This document shows positions 18,170-26,257 of a stretch of DNA of 64,000 nt, piece by piece. The position numbers and the translations under genes are program-made. Under the pieces are notes generated by a model. It searched no databases, had not been told where the DNA came from, and saw only the letters and a program-made list of their open reading frames with translations. Every line of letters starts with the position of its first letter. Positions within the stretch are counted from its first letter, which is position 1. The DNA comes from Cecembia rubra (lineage in GTDB: Bacteria > Bacteroidota > Bacteroidia > Cytophagales > Cyclobacteriaceae), in assembly GCF_003014575.1 (NCBI RefSeq), contig NZ_PYGF01000010.1, positions 17,028-81,027 on the forward strand, in the 5' to 3' direction.

Positions 18170-20083
18170 ATGAGAAACTTTTGGCATATACAAATGAATC
18201 GTGGACTTGTCAACGGGTCAACACTTTCCCAAGATCAAGTATTGAATATGGTTAAAAATAAGAAAATCATAGGCACAGGTGAATGGAAAGACAAAAAACA
18301 AGACCAATGTAAGCAGTTTAAAGAAAATCTGAATATAGGTGATATTGTAATGGTCAGGAATGGCATTCAACCTTTGGCATTAGTAAAAGTTTTAGGGGAT
18401 TCATTTCCCAACAAAACATATGAAAATGAAAGAGCAATTGAACCATTAAGTTTTTTTGACTTTAAATTGGAAAAGAAATTAGGAAAGTATGAAGGCCAAG
18501 CCCAAGGGACTCTAACAATTATAAACAACAGAAGTTCACCTACGGCAAAATTTATTTTAGGATGGTATGAACTTATAATGAAAGAAATAGAAATGGAAAA
18601 AATAATTGAGTTGCTAAAATATAAAAAGCAAATCATACTCCAAGGCCCTCCTGGAACTGGGAAGACAAGAGTAGCCAAAGAAATTTCCAGAAAAATCATT
18701 TCGAATGATTGGATATCAGATGAAGATATTTCTGAAGCAATTTATCCCAATCTTAATTTTCAAAGCCCGACTGGAGATAATTCTTATAAAATTACGTCAG
18801 TGATTGACGATACTATTAGGGTCTATCTAAACAATACTGGCAAGGAATATCCTGTTTATTTTAGAGAAATCCGGGATCGCATATATAAAGAAAGTTGGAA
18901 GGATATTGAGGGGAATTTAAAGGATGACTATATGTCACTAATTGCTTTACATGTTTTTAACCTCTTTCATGAAAAACAAGTCAAGTTATTGCAGTTTCAT
19001 CCAGCCTATTCCTATGAGGATTTCGTAAGGGGAATAGTTTCAGATACAACAAGTGGTTCAATGTCCTACAGATCTATTGATAAAGTATTCGGTGAATGGT
19101 CGGAAAGAGCATTGAAAAACTACAATGATTCCAGGAAGACACCAGAGCAACTTTCGGAAGAACAGAAAGTGGATCAATTCCTGGAGGAATTTAGAGAGTA
19201 TCTGGAAGAGCAAATAGAAAAAAACGATGGAAAGCTGTTTTTAGAAGATACGATAATTTATCTTTTTCAGGTAGAAGAGGATGCTGTCAGATACACAGGG
19301 GATAATTGGAAACAAGTGACAGGTCAAAGACTTTTGTTCTCAGACATCAAGAAGCTCTACTTGTCCGGTGTCAACACCAGACAGGAAATTAAATCTAACC
19401 CAACCGTATCCGGTTTGGCAAAACACCATGCAAGTTACTTTTTGAGAGTATTGAACCTTTTTAAAGAGTTCGTAAAAGGGAAACCTGTTTCTGTATCTGA
19501 AAGCAATTCTGTCACCGAAAAAAATTATGTCTTAATCGTTGATGAAATTAATCGAGCTAATCTGCCCTCAGTATTAGGGGAATTAATTTATGGATTGGAG
19601 TATCGCGGTGAACCAGTGGAATCAATCTATGAAGTTGATGGATCACGGTCTATAACCATTCCGCCAAACCTTTATATCATCGGTACCATGAATACAGCAG
19701 ACCGCAGTGTTGGCCATATTGATTATGCCATTAGAAGGAGGTTTGCTTTTGTGGATGTTCTGCCAAGGTTAGAGCCAGTACATAGCGATGCGAGAGAAAG
19801 TTTTAAGTTGGTATCCTCTCTTTTTGTGAAGAACCCAGAAGATGCTCTGAACACTGATTCAAATCCGGAAAGGTCGGATTGCCTGTCACTTGATTTCAGA
19901 CCGGAAGATGTCTGGATTGGACATAGTTACTTTCTGACTGATAAAAAGGATGAGGAAGCTAAACAGGAGCTTAAAATCAAGATGAAATATGAGGTGGTTC
20001 CTTTGCTCAAAGAATATTTGAAAGATGGAATTCTAATAGATGAGGCAAAGGTCAAAGAGATCATCCATATGATTTCACAATAA
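18170..20083 (+). CDS. mcrB: McrB-type GTPase subunit with EVE-like N-terminal domain
   Basis: Protein of 637 residues. Walker A GPPGTGKTR lies at about 158-166, Walker B LIVDEINRANLPSVLGEL near 455, and the family signature GTMNTADRSVGHIDYA near 505, followed by IRRRFAF. This is the AAA+ fold of the GTP-dependent McrB motor, which assembles with McrC to cut modified DNA. The first 110 residues (FWHIQMNRGLVNGS, GDIVMVRNGIQPLALVKVLG) resemble an EVE/PUA-like domain, a fold that reads modified bases in other McrB homologues, rather than the E. coli McrB DNA-binding domain. The stop overlaps the mcrC start by one base (TAATG). Confidence 0.9.
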   Translation: MRNFWHIQMNRGLVNGSTLSQDQVLNMVKNKKIIGTGEWKDKKQDQCKQFKENLNIGDIVMVRNGIQPLALVKVLGDSFPNKTYENERAIEPLSFFDFKLEKKLGKYEGQAQGTLTIINNRSSPTAKFILGWYELIMKEIEMEKIIELLKYKKQIILQGPPGTGKTRVAKEISRKIISNDWISDEDISEAIYPNLNFQSPTGDNSYKITSVIDDTIRVYLNNTGKEYPVYFREIRDRIYKESWKDIEGNLKDDYMSLIALHVFNLFHEKQVKLLQFHPAYSYEDFVRGIVSDTTSGSMSYRSIDKVFGEWSERALKNYNDSRKTPEQLSEEQKVDQFLEEFREYLEEQIEKNDGKLFLEDTIIYLFQVEEDAVRYTGDNWKQVTGQRLLFSDIKKLYLSGVNTRQEIKSNPTVSGLAKHHASYFLRVLNLFKEFVKGKPVSVSESNSVTEKNYVLIVDEINRANLPSVLGELIYGLEYRGEPVESIYEVDGSRSITIPPNLYIIGTMNTADRSVGHIDYAIRRRFAFVDVLPRLEPVHSDARESFKLVSSLFVKNPEDALNTDSNPERSDCLSLDFRPEDVWIGHSYFLTDKKDEEAKQELKIKMKYEVVPLLKEYLKDGILIDEAKVKEIIHMISQ

Positions 20084-21420
20084 TGCATACGCTACCAGAG
20101 CATAGCAGCCTTGAAATTGAATTTCCTGAAGCCAAGGAAAGTATTGATTCTATCGTATTCCGAAAAAGGAGGACAGACGGACTTTGTGCAGCCTTTACCA
20201 AAACAGGAGAAAATCTTACAATTTCAAGCACCTATTATGTGGGAGCTGATTGGATACCCGGAAGTGATTCAAAGCATCCGTTTTTTGTTGAACCCAAACT
20301 TAATCCCAAATTTGACTATGTATCAGGTGAGCCAAAAGGACTAACTACCGAAGAGGCAGCTAAGCTAAAACGGATCGATGTAAGCAAAATGCTCTTTGAA
20401 GCGCTATCACATCCTGGTATATACGAGCATACTCAAGAACTATTTGAAATCAAGTTTGACAGCCCACACATACCCTTACCTAAGCAAGATGATTTACTGT
20501 CCCCTTTATTGATTATTCGCTTTCTGACAGTAGTAAAAGAAATTGTCAGGAAAGGACTCAAGAAAAGCTATTATCAAGTAGATCGAAATCTCTATGGCAA
20601 AGTGAAAGGCAAAGTGTTAGTCGGGCAAACAGTCAAACAAAATCTGGTTAAGAATAAAGACCTTCATACCTATTGCAGATTTGAAGAGTTTGGAGATAAT
20701 GGAATAGAAAATCGTTTGATAAAAAAGACGCTGCTATTTGTACAGCGATACCTCTATACATTCAAGGGCCTAATGGGCCAGAAGTTTTTCCAACAGACCT
20801 TAGATTATATTCAACCTGCATTCGGCAATGTCAGTGCCGAAGTTGAGCTATATCAAATCAAGCAAGTCAAGTTCAATGCCTTCTACAAGGATTACAACGA
20901 GGCAGTCCGGTTGGCCCAAACCATTCTGAAAAGATTTGGTTACAACATCCAAGCCATTCAAAATCTACCTACCATCGACACTCCACCCTATTGGATCGAC
21001 ATGAGTAAGCTGTTTGAATTGTATGTGTTGGGGAAGTTGAAAGATAGATTCAAATCAACAGCCAGATTGGAATATCAATTCGGTGACCGAGCAAATCATC
21101 TTGACTTCCTTTTGGATTCAGGATCCCATAAAATGGTCATAGATGCAAAGTATAAAACAAGGTACATTGATCATTTTAAAACAGAAGATATTAGACAAGT
21201 CAGTGGGTATGCCAGGTTAAAGAAGGTTCATAAATTCTTTGATCTGGACCATGGAACCTTGATTGATTGTGTGATAGTTTATCCTGACATTGAAAACGGG
21301 GAGGAAGATATTCCTGAAAAATTGGATAAAAACCCCATAAATGACTATTTTGGAATGTATAAATTAGGTTTGAAGATTCCATTAATCGTAAGCACCCGAG
21401 CAACTACATGTCAGGTTTGA
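20083..21420 (+). CDS. mcrC: McrC-type endonuclease subunit
   Basis: Protein of 445 residues. The C-terminal PD-(D/E)XK nuclease is visible as HLDFLLDSGSHKMVIDAKYK, with Asp near 339 and Asp-Ala-Lys at about 353-355, followed by DIRQVSGYARL. The rest matches McrC-family length and layout: an N-terminal region that docks on the McrB ring and the nuclease at the end. It forms a coupled pair with mcrB (TAATG). Together they should restrict DNA carrying modified bases, which complements the methylation-based system upstream. It is the last intact gene of the island; an IS66 remnant starts about 30 bp after its stop. Confidence 0.9.
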   Translation: MHTLPEHSSLEIEFPEAKESIDSIVFRKRRTDGLCAAFTKTGENLTISSTYYVGADWIPGSDSKHPFFVEPKLNPKFDYVSGEPKGLTTEEAAKLKRIDVSKMLFEALSHPGIYEHTQELFEIKFDSPHIPLPKQDDLLSPLLIIRFLTVVKEIVRKGLKKSYYQVDRNLYGKVKGKVLVGQTVKQNLVKNKDLHTYCRFEEFGDNGIENRLIKKTLLFVQRYLYTFKGLMGQKFFQQTLDYIQPAFGNVSAEVELYQIKQVKFNAFYKDYNEAVRLAQTILKRFGYNIQAIQNLPTIDTPPYWIDMSKLFELYVLGKLKDRFKSTARLEYQFGDRANHLDFLLDSGSHKMVIDAKYKTRYIDHFKTEDIRQVSGYARLKKVHKFFDLDHGTLIDCVIVYPDIENGEEDIPEKLDKNPINDYFGMYKLGLKIPLIVSTRATTCQV

Positions 21421-21451
21421 AGTTTTGCGGGTACGGGGAAATGATACCTCT

Positions 21452-21896
21452 TTAATTGTTGGACATGATATTCTGTAAGGTATGCTTCAGCCATTCATAG
21501 GGATTCACTCCGTGTTTTTTGCAGATGGCAAAGAATGAATAGATCATGGCTCCTCTTTTGGCAGCGCTGTGGGAACCGGCAAACAGGTAGTTTTTTTCTG
21601 CCCAAAGCAACCGGTCTGATGGCATTTTCCACCAGGTTATTGTCTATTTCCAGTCTGCCGTCATAGAGGTAATTGGACAGTTCGGCCCATCTTTCGGCAC
21701 TGTACCGTAGTGCCTTCCCGATGGCACTGCCGGGCATTACGTTCCCTTTACTGTTGAGAAAAACATATACTTCACCTGAAGAAGGCTCTCTGTCCAGTTC
21801 ATTCCGAACAAGACCGCACAGACCGTCAAACCCTTTGCGCATATCCACAGGACTGCCGTAAAGGTAATAGCTGTGCGAAGAACCCAGACTGAACAT
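21452..21896 (-). pseudogene. Fused IS66 tnpB start and transposase end
   Basis: Residues 1-50 match the IS66 TnpB start (SPVDMRKGFDGLCGLVRNEL, GEVYVFLNSKGN). The frame then switches without a break to the C-terminal transposase signature (YDGRLEIDNNLVENAIRPVA, LGRK), so about 1.3 kb was lost by an in-frame deletion. A seven-A run at the LGRKK codons shifts the frame. With one base fewer it would continue as NYLFAGSHSAAKRGAMIYSF and end LQNIMSNN at a TAA at 21452. Non-functional. Confidence 0.8.
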
Positions 21897-21897
21897 C

Positions 21898-22189
21898 AGT
21901 AAAACCCGATCAGACGGGAAACCAGCGAAAGATCCCCGGCATTCAGCTTCAGCTTCACCCCGTTGGGAAAAATGAGCTCCAGATTACTCCCAGAAGATCA
22001 AACAGTTCCCACATCGACTCTGAAAAATCCCTGTAGCTGATCTCCGCCCGTCTGCTCTATGTTTAACATCCTGTACCAACAATTGAATTTGTGGAAACCC
22101 ATGCCTTTGGATGCACTGAAGTCCCGCTGGGTCATCCTGCTGACCTCAAACTCTTCCACCAGCTTCAACATTTCTTGTCTCTTGTCCAT
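21898..22189 (-). pseudogene. IS66 TnpA-like protein, frameshifted
   Basis: The frame from 22189 gives an IS66 orfA-like start (FEVSRMTQRDFSASKGM, FHKFNCWYRML). After about 60 codons the family-like continuation (LELIFPNGVKLKL, then LSLVSRLIGFY and stop) is found in another frame, down to about 21898. That stop overlaps the tnpB ATG as TGATG, the normal IS66 arrangement. A frameshift near 21990 therefore breaks the gene. Confidence 0.75.
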
Positions 22190-22319
22190 ATCATTGATCT
22201 TTGGACAAAGCTACTTCGTCTTTGATCTCAAAAAAACAAGCACTTGGACAGGTGCTAACTTTACAAACCCATTGTTTTTGCTGATGCAGGTTTGCTGTCA
22301 CAGGCCTATATAAATGCAC

Positions 22320-22690
22320 TCGTTAGCAATGGGTATATATTTGTTCTGGTTGGCTAAATCAAAGATGAAAGCTTCGAGATCAAAGATAAAATCCAGAAAC
22401 TGAAGGTGACTGATGATAAACCAAAGAAAATAAAAAAGGGAGGGGTATGGAGACTCGTTGTGAGCTTTTCAATAAAGTGCGGAAAAAGGTTCTACATAAG
22501 TGTGAAAGGGCCTCAAAAAGTTTGAAAAAGAGTTTAATAACGGTAAACTCGATAAGAACAGCATCAATACCACAGAATATAATAAATACTTCAAATTGAA
22601 ATTGGATATAAAAGTATCAATTAATTACTCTAAGTATGAAATGGATGCCAAATTGGACGGTTTGATGGGTATCTGACAAAAAACATGTTT
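22320..22690 (+). pseudogene. Degraded transposase-like remnant
   Basis: Broken reading frames on the plus strand give SFEIKDKIQKLKVTDDKPKK, then VWRLVVSFS, and, in another frame, KLDIKVSINYSKYEMDAKLD followed by GLMGI and a stop. The 'KLDG..G' region resembles the DDE-transposase core of IS1634/IS4-type elements (typically FDGYYGL). At least two frameshifts and a stop are needed to join the pieces. The family assignment is tentative. Confidence 0.4.
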
Positions 22691-22830
22691 CAAATAAAAA
22701 TATTCTTGCCAGAATCAAAAACTTATATGACTATACCACCAAAACCAAACGAGGAACAACAGCAGCTTATATCCTTAATCATGAAAATTTAGTGTTGGTG
22801 TCCCATAGCACTAAACAGTAAAGTTGGTAC

Positions 22831-23033
22831 TGGTCATTGGCATGAAGTGGAACGCATCAGAAATCACCGTCATCCTCAACCACCCGATAGGAAACACGGT
22901 TCCTTGCAAAATCAACAAAAAACTGACTTAGCAATTGGAGCAGGCGTGCGACCTGCCTGAAATCAAGTTGCTGGACCACATCATCGTGTCGGTGGACAGC
23001 TATTTCTCGTTATCGGATGAGGAGCATTTGTAG
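22831..23033 (+). pseudogene. radC: RadC (JAB/DUF2466) 3' remnant
   Basis: From 22851 the plus strand reads NASEITVILNHPIGN, an in-frame TAG, then QLEQACDLPEIKLLDHIIVS and VDSYFSLSDEEHL, ending in TAG at 23031-23033. This is the C-terminal JAB-domain part of RadC, where the normal motif is HNHPSGN. Here HNH has become LNH and a serine has become isoleucine, so the metal site is lost as well as the frame. The 5' two-thirds of the gene are absent. It marks decayed mobile DNA, since RadC genes often travel on such elements. Confidence 0.75.
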
Positions 23034-23071
23034 GTTCTTTTTTTACCAAAGGAATTGTATGAGAAAATTAC

Positions 23072-23485
23072 CTAATCGGGGTCAGAAACCCTGATATCGA
23101 ATTTATAGGTTTTTCCTGCCAGGAAATGTTCGCAGTTATTAGGAGAACAATCCATAAGTGAGATATCAAAAGGTACGGTTTCAGGCCCGTTGTCTGGTAA
23201 TATCTGGACAGAGAAATTCTTCAATCCCTCCTGGTATGGCACAACCAACCGAAAGCCACCATCCTGATCTACGGGAACCGTGAAATTTATGATTGGGTAT
23301 CTGTAGATGCTGGCAATTCTATAACCTGTTATATACACAAATACATCTGTTAACTGAATCCCGTTATCGCGACTGCGGACCTTACCCTCGAAAACCGTCT
23401 GTCTCGGTTCCTGTTCACAGGCAAGGACAGAGAGGCAAGTGGCTATCAACAATGCGGCAAAAAACTTTCTTGATTGATTTTCCAT
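23072..23485 (-). CDS. Small lipoprotein with carboxypeptidase-regulatory-like fold
   Basis: Protein of 137 residues with a lipoprotein signal (ALLIATCLSVLACEQEP; lipobox LSVLAC, lipidated Cys near 23). The mature part is beta-rich and resembles a carboxypeptidase-regulatory-like/Ig-like domain (VFEGKVRSRDNGIQLTDVFV, then a FTVPVDQDGGFRLVV strand). Two cysteines in LMDCSPNNCEHF may pair. It is probably anchored in the outer or inner membrane facing the periplasm. It sits among pseudogenes, so it may be a survivor of a larger locus. No function can be given. Confidence 0.6.
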   Translation of the reverse strand: MENQSRKFFAALLIATCLSVLACEQEPRQTVFEGKVRSRDNGIQLTDVFVYITGYRIASIYRYPIINFTVPVDQDGGFRLVVPYQEGLKNFSVQILPDNGPETVPFDISLMDCSPNNCEHFLAGKTYKFDIRVSDPD

Positions 23486-23636
23486 ATCATGACCGGATTA
23501 AAGTACTTTCTATTGCTACGTACACGATAGCTTACAAGAATTGTTTCAGTCCAGTAGCAATTGGCATCGAGAAGTTAAGGTAATACTATTGATCTAATAA
23601 TCAAGCGTTTACAAATTCATGAATTATATCTGATTT

Positions 23637-23828
23637 TTAACGAATAATTACTCGTTTTCTAACCACCTGCAAATCCGTTTGGATTTCGATGATATATAAT
23701 CCAGGCTTTAGGTGACTTACATCATAGGTACCATCTTCAAATTCCCCAGACATGCTCCCCTCTTTCAAGACCGTCAGCCTCAGACTGTAAAAAAAGCCTC
23801 TCCTGTTTTTTAGTTGGTTATTCCACAA
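23637..23828 (-). pseudogene. Fragment with type IX secretion C-terminal sorting domain
   Basis: The frame ends with DGTYDVSHLKPGLYIIEIQT and VVRKRVIIR, the typical end of a Por/type IX C-terminal sorting domain (a 'L.PGLY.V.I' strand and a basic last strand). Only about 63 codons are open and no signal peptide or passenger domain is present, so this is the 3' end of a lost surface protein gene. It supports a Bacteroidota host with type IX secretion. Confidence 0.65.
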
Positions 23829-23886
23829 TCTCCTTAAATTTAGTAAATTTAGTTGAGGTTATTTTTAACAATCCTATTTTATCTCT

Positions 23887-24330
23887 ATGTACTATATCCA
23901 GGGAACTGACCGATTCCAATTGACATTTTCCAGCTTGGATGACGTTGTGGATAATGTCAATCCCGTCAGGATCATTGAAGATTTCATCAACAAACTCGAT
24001 AAAGACTTCCTCAGATTTGTACACATCCTACGCCAAAAGGATCAGCAAAATCAGAAGAGGACTGTTGAACCGGTCCTCGGAACCCTGATCAACTTTCTCA
24101 ACATGCGCAAAATCAACAGCAGGGGAATGGAACAGGCAAACAAATCCCGCAAATGCGGGAGCGGCTCTAACTTATAACCTTAAAAAGTACCTGAAATTTG
24201 AACGCAGAACAGTATTAAGAGCCGCAGCAACAATGAAAATCGACTTATCTAACCTTAAAAACACCATTCTTCGTTCATTTCGGCCTGTTTTCGGGCTTTC
24301 CCCGAAACCCCGGCTCGTTTAACCCAAAAA
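23887..24330 (+). pseudogene. IS1182-type transposase, internally deleted
   Basis: The start (MYYIQGTDRFQLTFSSLDDV, then VNPVRIIEDFINKLD) matches the N-terminus of IS1182-family transposases. It is joined by a deletion to the C-terminal part (RTVEPVLGTLINFLNMRKIN, SRGMEQANK). After a frameshift near 24150 the tail continues as AGAALTYNLKKYLKFERRT and ends around PVFGLSPKPRLV. The DDE core is absent, so it is inactive. Confidence 0.7.
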
Positions 24331-24451
24331 CCTCCAACCTTCTTTTTAATCCAATCCAAAAATGGGAAATCCACCAAATGACAGCAAACCCTATATTATC
24401 TTGATTCAAAATGAAGTTGTGCAACGGTTACGCCTGTTAGCAGCTGGGCTT

Positions 24452-25165
24452 TCATTTTTTAAGTTTTTTCTCAGTCTCAAAGTTCTTCTTATCAATTAAG
24501 CTTTTTAAAAGTATCAAAGTTCTTTCATAGAGTTTTGCCAAGTTCATGACTCCAAATACACCAACCCGTTCTGTAACTCCCTTTTCAATCAAATCATCAA
24601 TTGCGAAGTTAAATTCAAATTCAATTTCAAATGATCTTATATCGAGGCACAACTCACTAATATTAGATATTGTGTTTTCATCTATGTGCAATGAATGTAC
24701 TTCAATTAATCTTTCTAATTTTTCTCTGAAAACTGAAATTCTATTTTTTTCTCTTGTCAAGAGGTCAAAGCCTTCATTAATTGATAAATTCTTAAAATGT
24801 TCAGCGACAACCAGTTGTACTTTAGGGAAAACAATTGGGTTGAAAACGTTAATATTTAGAAGTCCTACAAATCTATGATTCTTTAAATCTTTCTTAGATG
24901 TAAAAATGGCAACCTGATGTTTATGTAATTCCTCGTCTTTAAACGGCATCAAACTCAAGTATTCGCAGATCTCTTGGATTACATACGATGTCTTTCTCAG
25001 AATATATTTCTTGTTTTTATTCCGAAGTTGTCTGATTGTAAAATATGGTATAACTTTAATTGCTACAGGAATACTTAAAATAAAGAAAATCAGTCCGACA
25101 AGAAAATTTAGCCAAAAGGAATCCCAATCAAGATGTTTTAAGAAATCAATCACATCATTTTTCAT
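24452..25165 (-). CDS. Membrane protein of cassette 1
   Basis: From the ATG at 25165 the protein has 237 residues; a longer open frame to 25225 overlaps the upstream gene more and is less likely. One long hydrophobic segment near the N-terminus (FWLNFLVGLIFFILSIPVAI) is followed by basic residues and a long helical cytoplasmic part. No catalytic motif is visible. Its start overlaps the end of the 105-residue gene, so the two are translated together. It could be an anchored effector or an immunity partner. I do not recognise the family. Confidence 0.6.
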   Translation of the reverse strand: MKNDVIDFLKHLDWDSFWLNFLVGLIFFILSIPVAIKVIPYFTIRQLRNKNKKYILRKTSYVIQEICEYLSLMPFKDEELHKHQVAIFTSKKDLKNHRFVGLLNINVFNPIVFPKVQLVVAEHFKNLSINEGFDLLTREKNRISVFREKLERLIEVHSLHIDENTISNISELCLDIRSFEIEFEFNFAIDDLIEKGVTERVGVFGVMNLAKLYERTLILLKSLIDKKNFETEKKLKK

Positions 25166-25472
25166 TTTGATACACTTGAGTCCACGAATAGTTGCCACCA
25201 CAATCCGTGACCATTTTTCCACCATCGAGCCAATCAGCCTGAAGAGTTACAAGTCTCGGCCCCATTATTTTACCTTCTCTTGGATGTCCTGGTGGGTTTT
25301 TAAATCCACCAAAATACGGAGGGCTTCCTTTAATCATTTTGCCGTCTTCAACCCATTGAATCTCTACAACTTTTGCATATCTGTCCGAGCGCCAAGAGTC
25401 TCTTCTTACATAAAACCCTAATCTGCAATTGTTCTTAACGTACATCTGATAAATATTTATTCTTTCTGACAT
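25155..25472 (-). CDS. Small unknown protein of cassette 1
   Basis: Protein of 105 residues with a start at 25472. It is rich in aromatic and glycine residues (YVKNNCRLGFYVRRDSW, GSPPYFGGFKNPPGHPREGK, CGGNYSW), with no signal peptide or membrane segment. The stop lies 10 bp inside the next gene. The pairing of a small soluble protein with a membrane protein is seen in toxin-immunity and sensor-effector pairs, but nothing here decides which. Family not recognised. Confidence 0.55.
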   Translation of the reverse strand: MSERINIYQMYVKNNCRLGFYVRRDSWRSDRYAKVVEIQWVEDGKMIKGSPPYFGGFKNPPGHPREGKIMGPRLVTLQADWLDGGKMVTDCGGNYSWTQVYQNEK

Positions 25473-25523
25473 ATCAATTAAAGAATTTTGTTGTCTGTTA
25501 GTCTAGTTAGCCTTGCTGCCAAT

Positions 25524-26120
25524 TGGATCAGGCAAGGGAATTTCACCCCTACCTTCCCACAGAACCGTGCGTGAAAGTCTCCCTTCACACAGCCTGCCCC
25601 GCTGCATAGCGGGGGCTCTTCATACCAATAACCACTAAAGGTAATGCCCTGATACTAATTTATCAGTGATGGTCTTGTTCCCTTTTCATAAATCCTCCCA
25701 TGATTACACATGGTTGTAAACAAATTGGAAACATGATATGCTCCCAGCCCACACACCTCGCTCAAATGTCCTCCCCGGACATTTGCCGTGCTCCACTCCC
25801 ATTACAGGAGCTTCAACACTACTACGAATGAGTCTGCCCCCTACATCTCTTCCACAACTTGTCCCGATTTTTCCATCTGGATTCCCTGAAAAGTCTGCAC
25901 CCTCACCCGATTTTACAGTACTCACCTACAGGGATCAAAGTCCCCGTTTTTTCCTTACCGCTCACCACAAATTGGTTTCCCAAATATGCAGCGTAAGGCA
26001 GTGTGATGGCTGGTTTCCCGAAGTTTCAGGACCACCGGAGGGCCTCTCTATTAATCACCCAATAGTCCTCCATCCATTTCAAAGCATTCGACCTGCTTTT
26101 AAGGTCGATTCAAGTCACAC
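25524..26120 (-). ncRNA. Probable truncated group II intron (5' part, no ORF)
   Basis: On the minus strand the segment starts at 26120 with GTGTGACTTGAATC, which fits the GUGYGAC 5' end of group II introns. It ends near 25530-25620 with a GC-rich hairpin (CCCCCGCTATGCAGCGGGG) and GACTTTCACGCACGGTTCTG, a conserved element found just before the intron ORF. The reverse transcriptase ORF and domains V and VI are missing, so the intron is a dead fragment. Open frames on either strand here are not protein-like. Its 5' end abuts the attC-like hairpin at 26132. Confidence 0.5.
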
Positions 26121-26251
26121 CGTTTCTCAGCTATACGCAGGCAGGGATTTTTACCACTGAATTTCCTACGAAGAACTGAACTTTAAATTTACCACTTTCC
26201 TGTCCTACGAAGCACGAAACCCCTGCTTGCGTATAGGTGATGTTGTGGAGC
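26121..26251. repeat. attC-like hairpin, site C
   Basis: Arms TATACGCAGGCAGGG (26132-26146) and CCCTGCTTGCGTATA (26221-26235) pair over 15 bp with one G-T wobble and enclose a 73-nt loop. The loop is related over most of its length to that of the site at 32162, including two TACGAAG blocks. GTTGTGGAGC at 26242-26251 begins the next cassette. Conserved loop, different but self-complementary stems and cassette-end motifs fit an integron-type recombination site folded as single-stranded DNA. Standard RYYYAAC/GTTRRRY boxes are only approximate. Confidence 0.6.
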
Positions 26252-26257
26252 GTTTTT

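Larger units (their letters stand above)
21452..22189 (-). mobile_element. IS66-family element, internally deleted and frameshifted
   Basis: The minus strand carries, in IS66 order, a tnpA-like gene, the start of tnpB and the end of the transposase gene. An internal deletion has joined tnpB to the transposase tail and removed most of the transposase. Both tnpA and the transposase tail also carry frameshifts, so the element cannot move itself. Terminal inverted repeats were not identified with confidence. It lies just downstream of mcrC and separates the plus-strand island from the minus-strand cassettes. Confidence 0.8.
24436..25523 (-). mobile_element. Cassette 1: two-gene unit bounded by GTTAGCAGC / GCTGCCAAT
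   Basis: The left end at 24436-24444 reads GTTAGCAGC and the right end at 25515-25523 reads GCTGCCAAT, inverted versions of one motif. The same ends bound cassette 3. The two minus-strand genes fill the unit with little spare DNA, as in integron gene cassettes. Left of 24436 the sequence GCAACGGTTACGCCT looks like the truncated tail of a recombination site. No integrase is present in the window, so movement would need one in trans. Confidence 0.45.

Noticed and set aside
25704..26160. Open frames of 73 and 140 codons on opposite strands
   Set aside because: They cross the group II intron-like segment; their peptides resemble structured-RNA DNA, not proteins.
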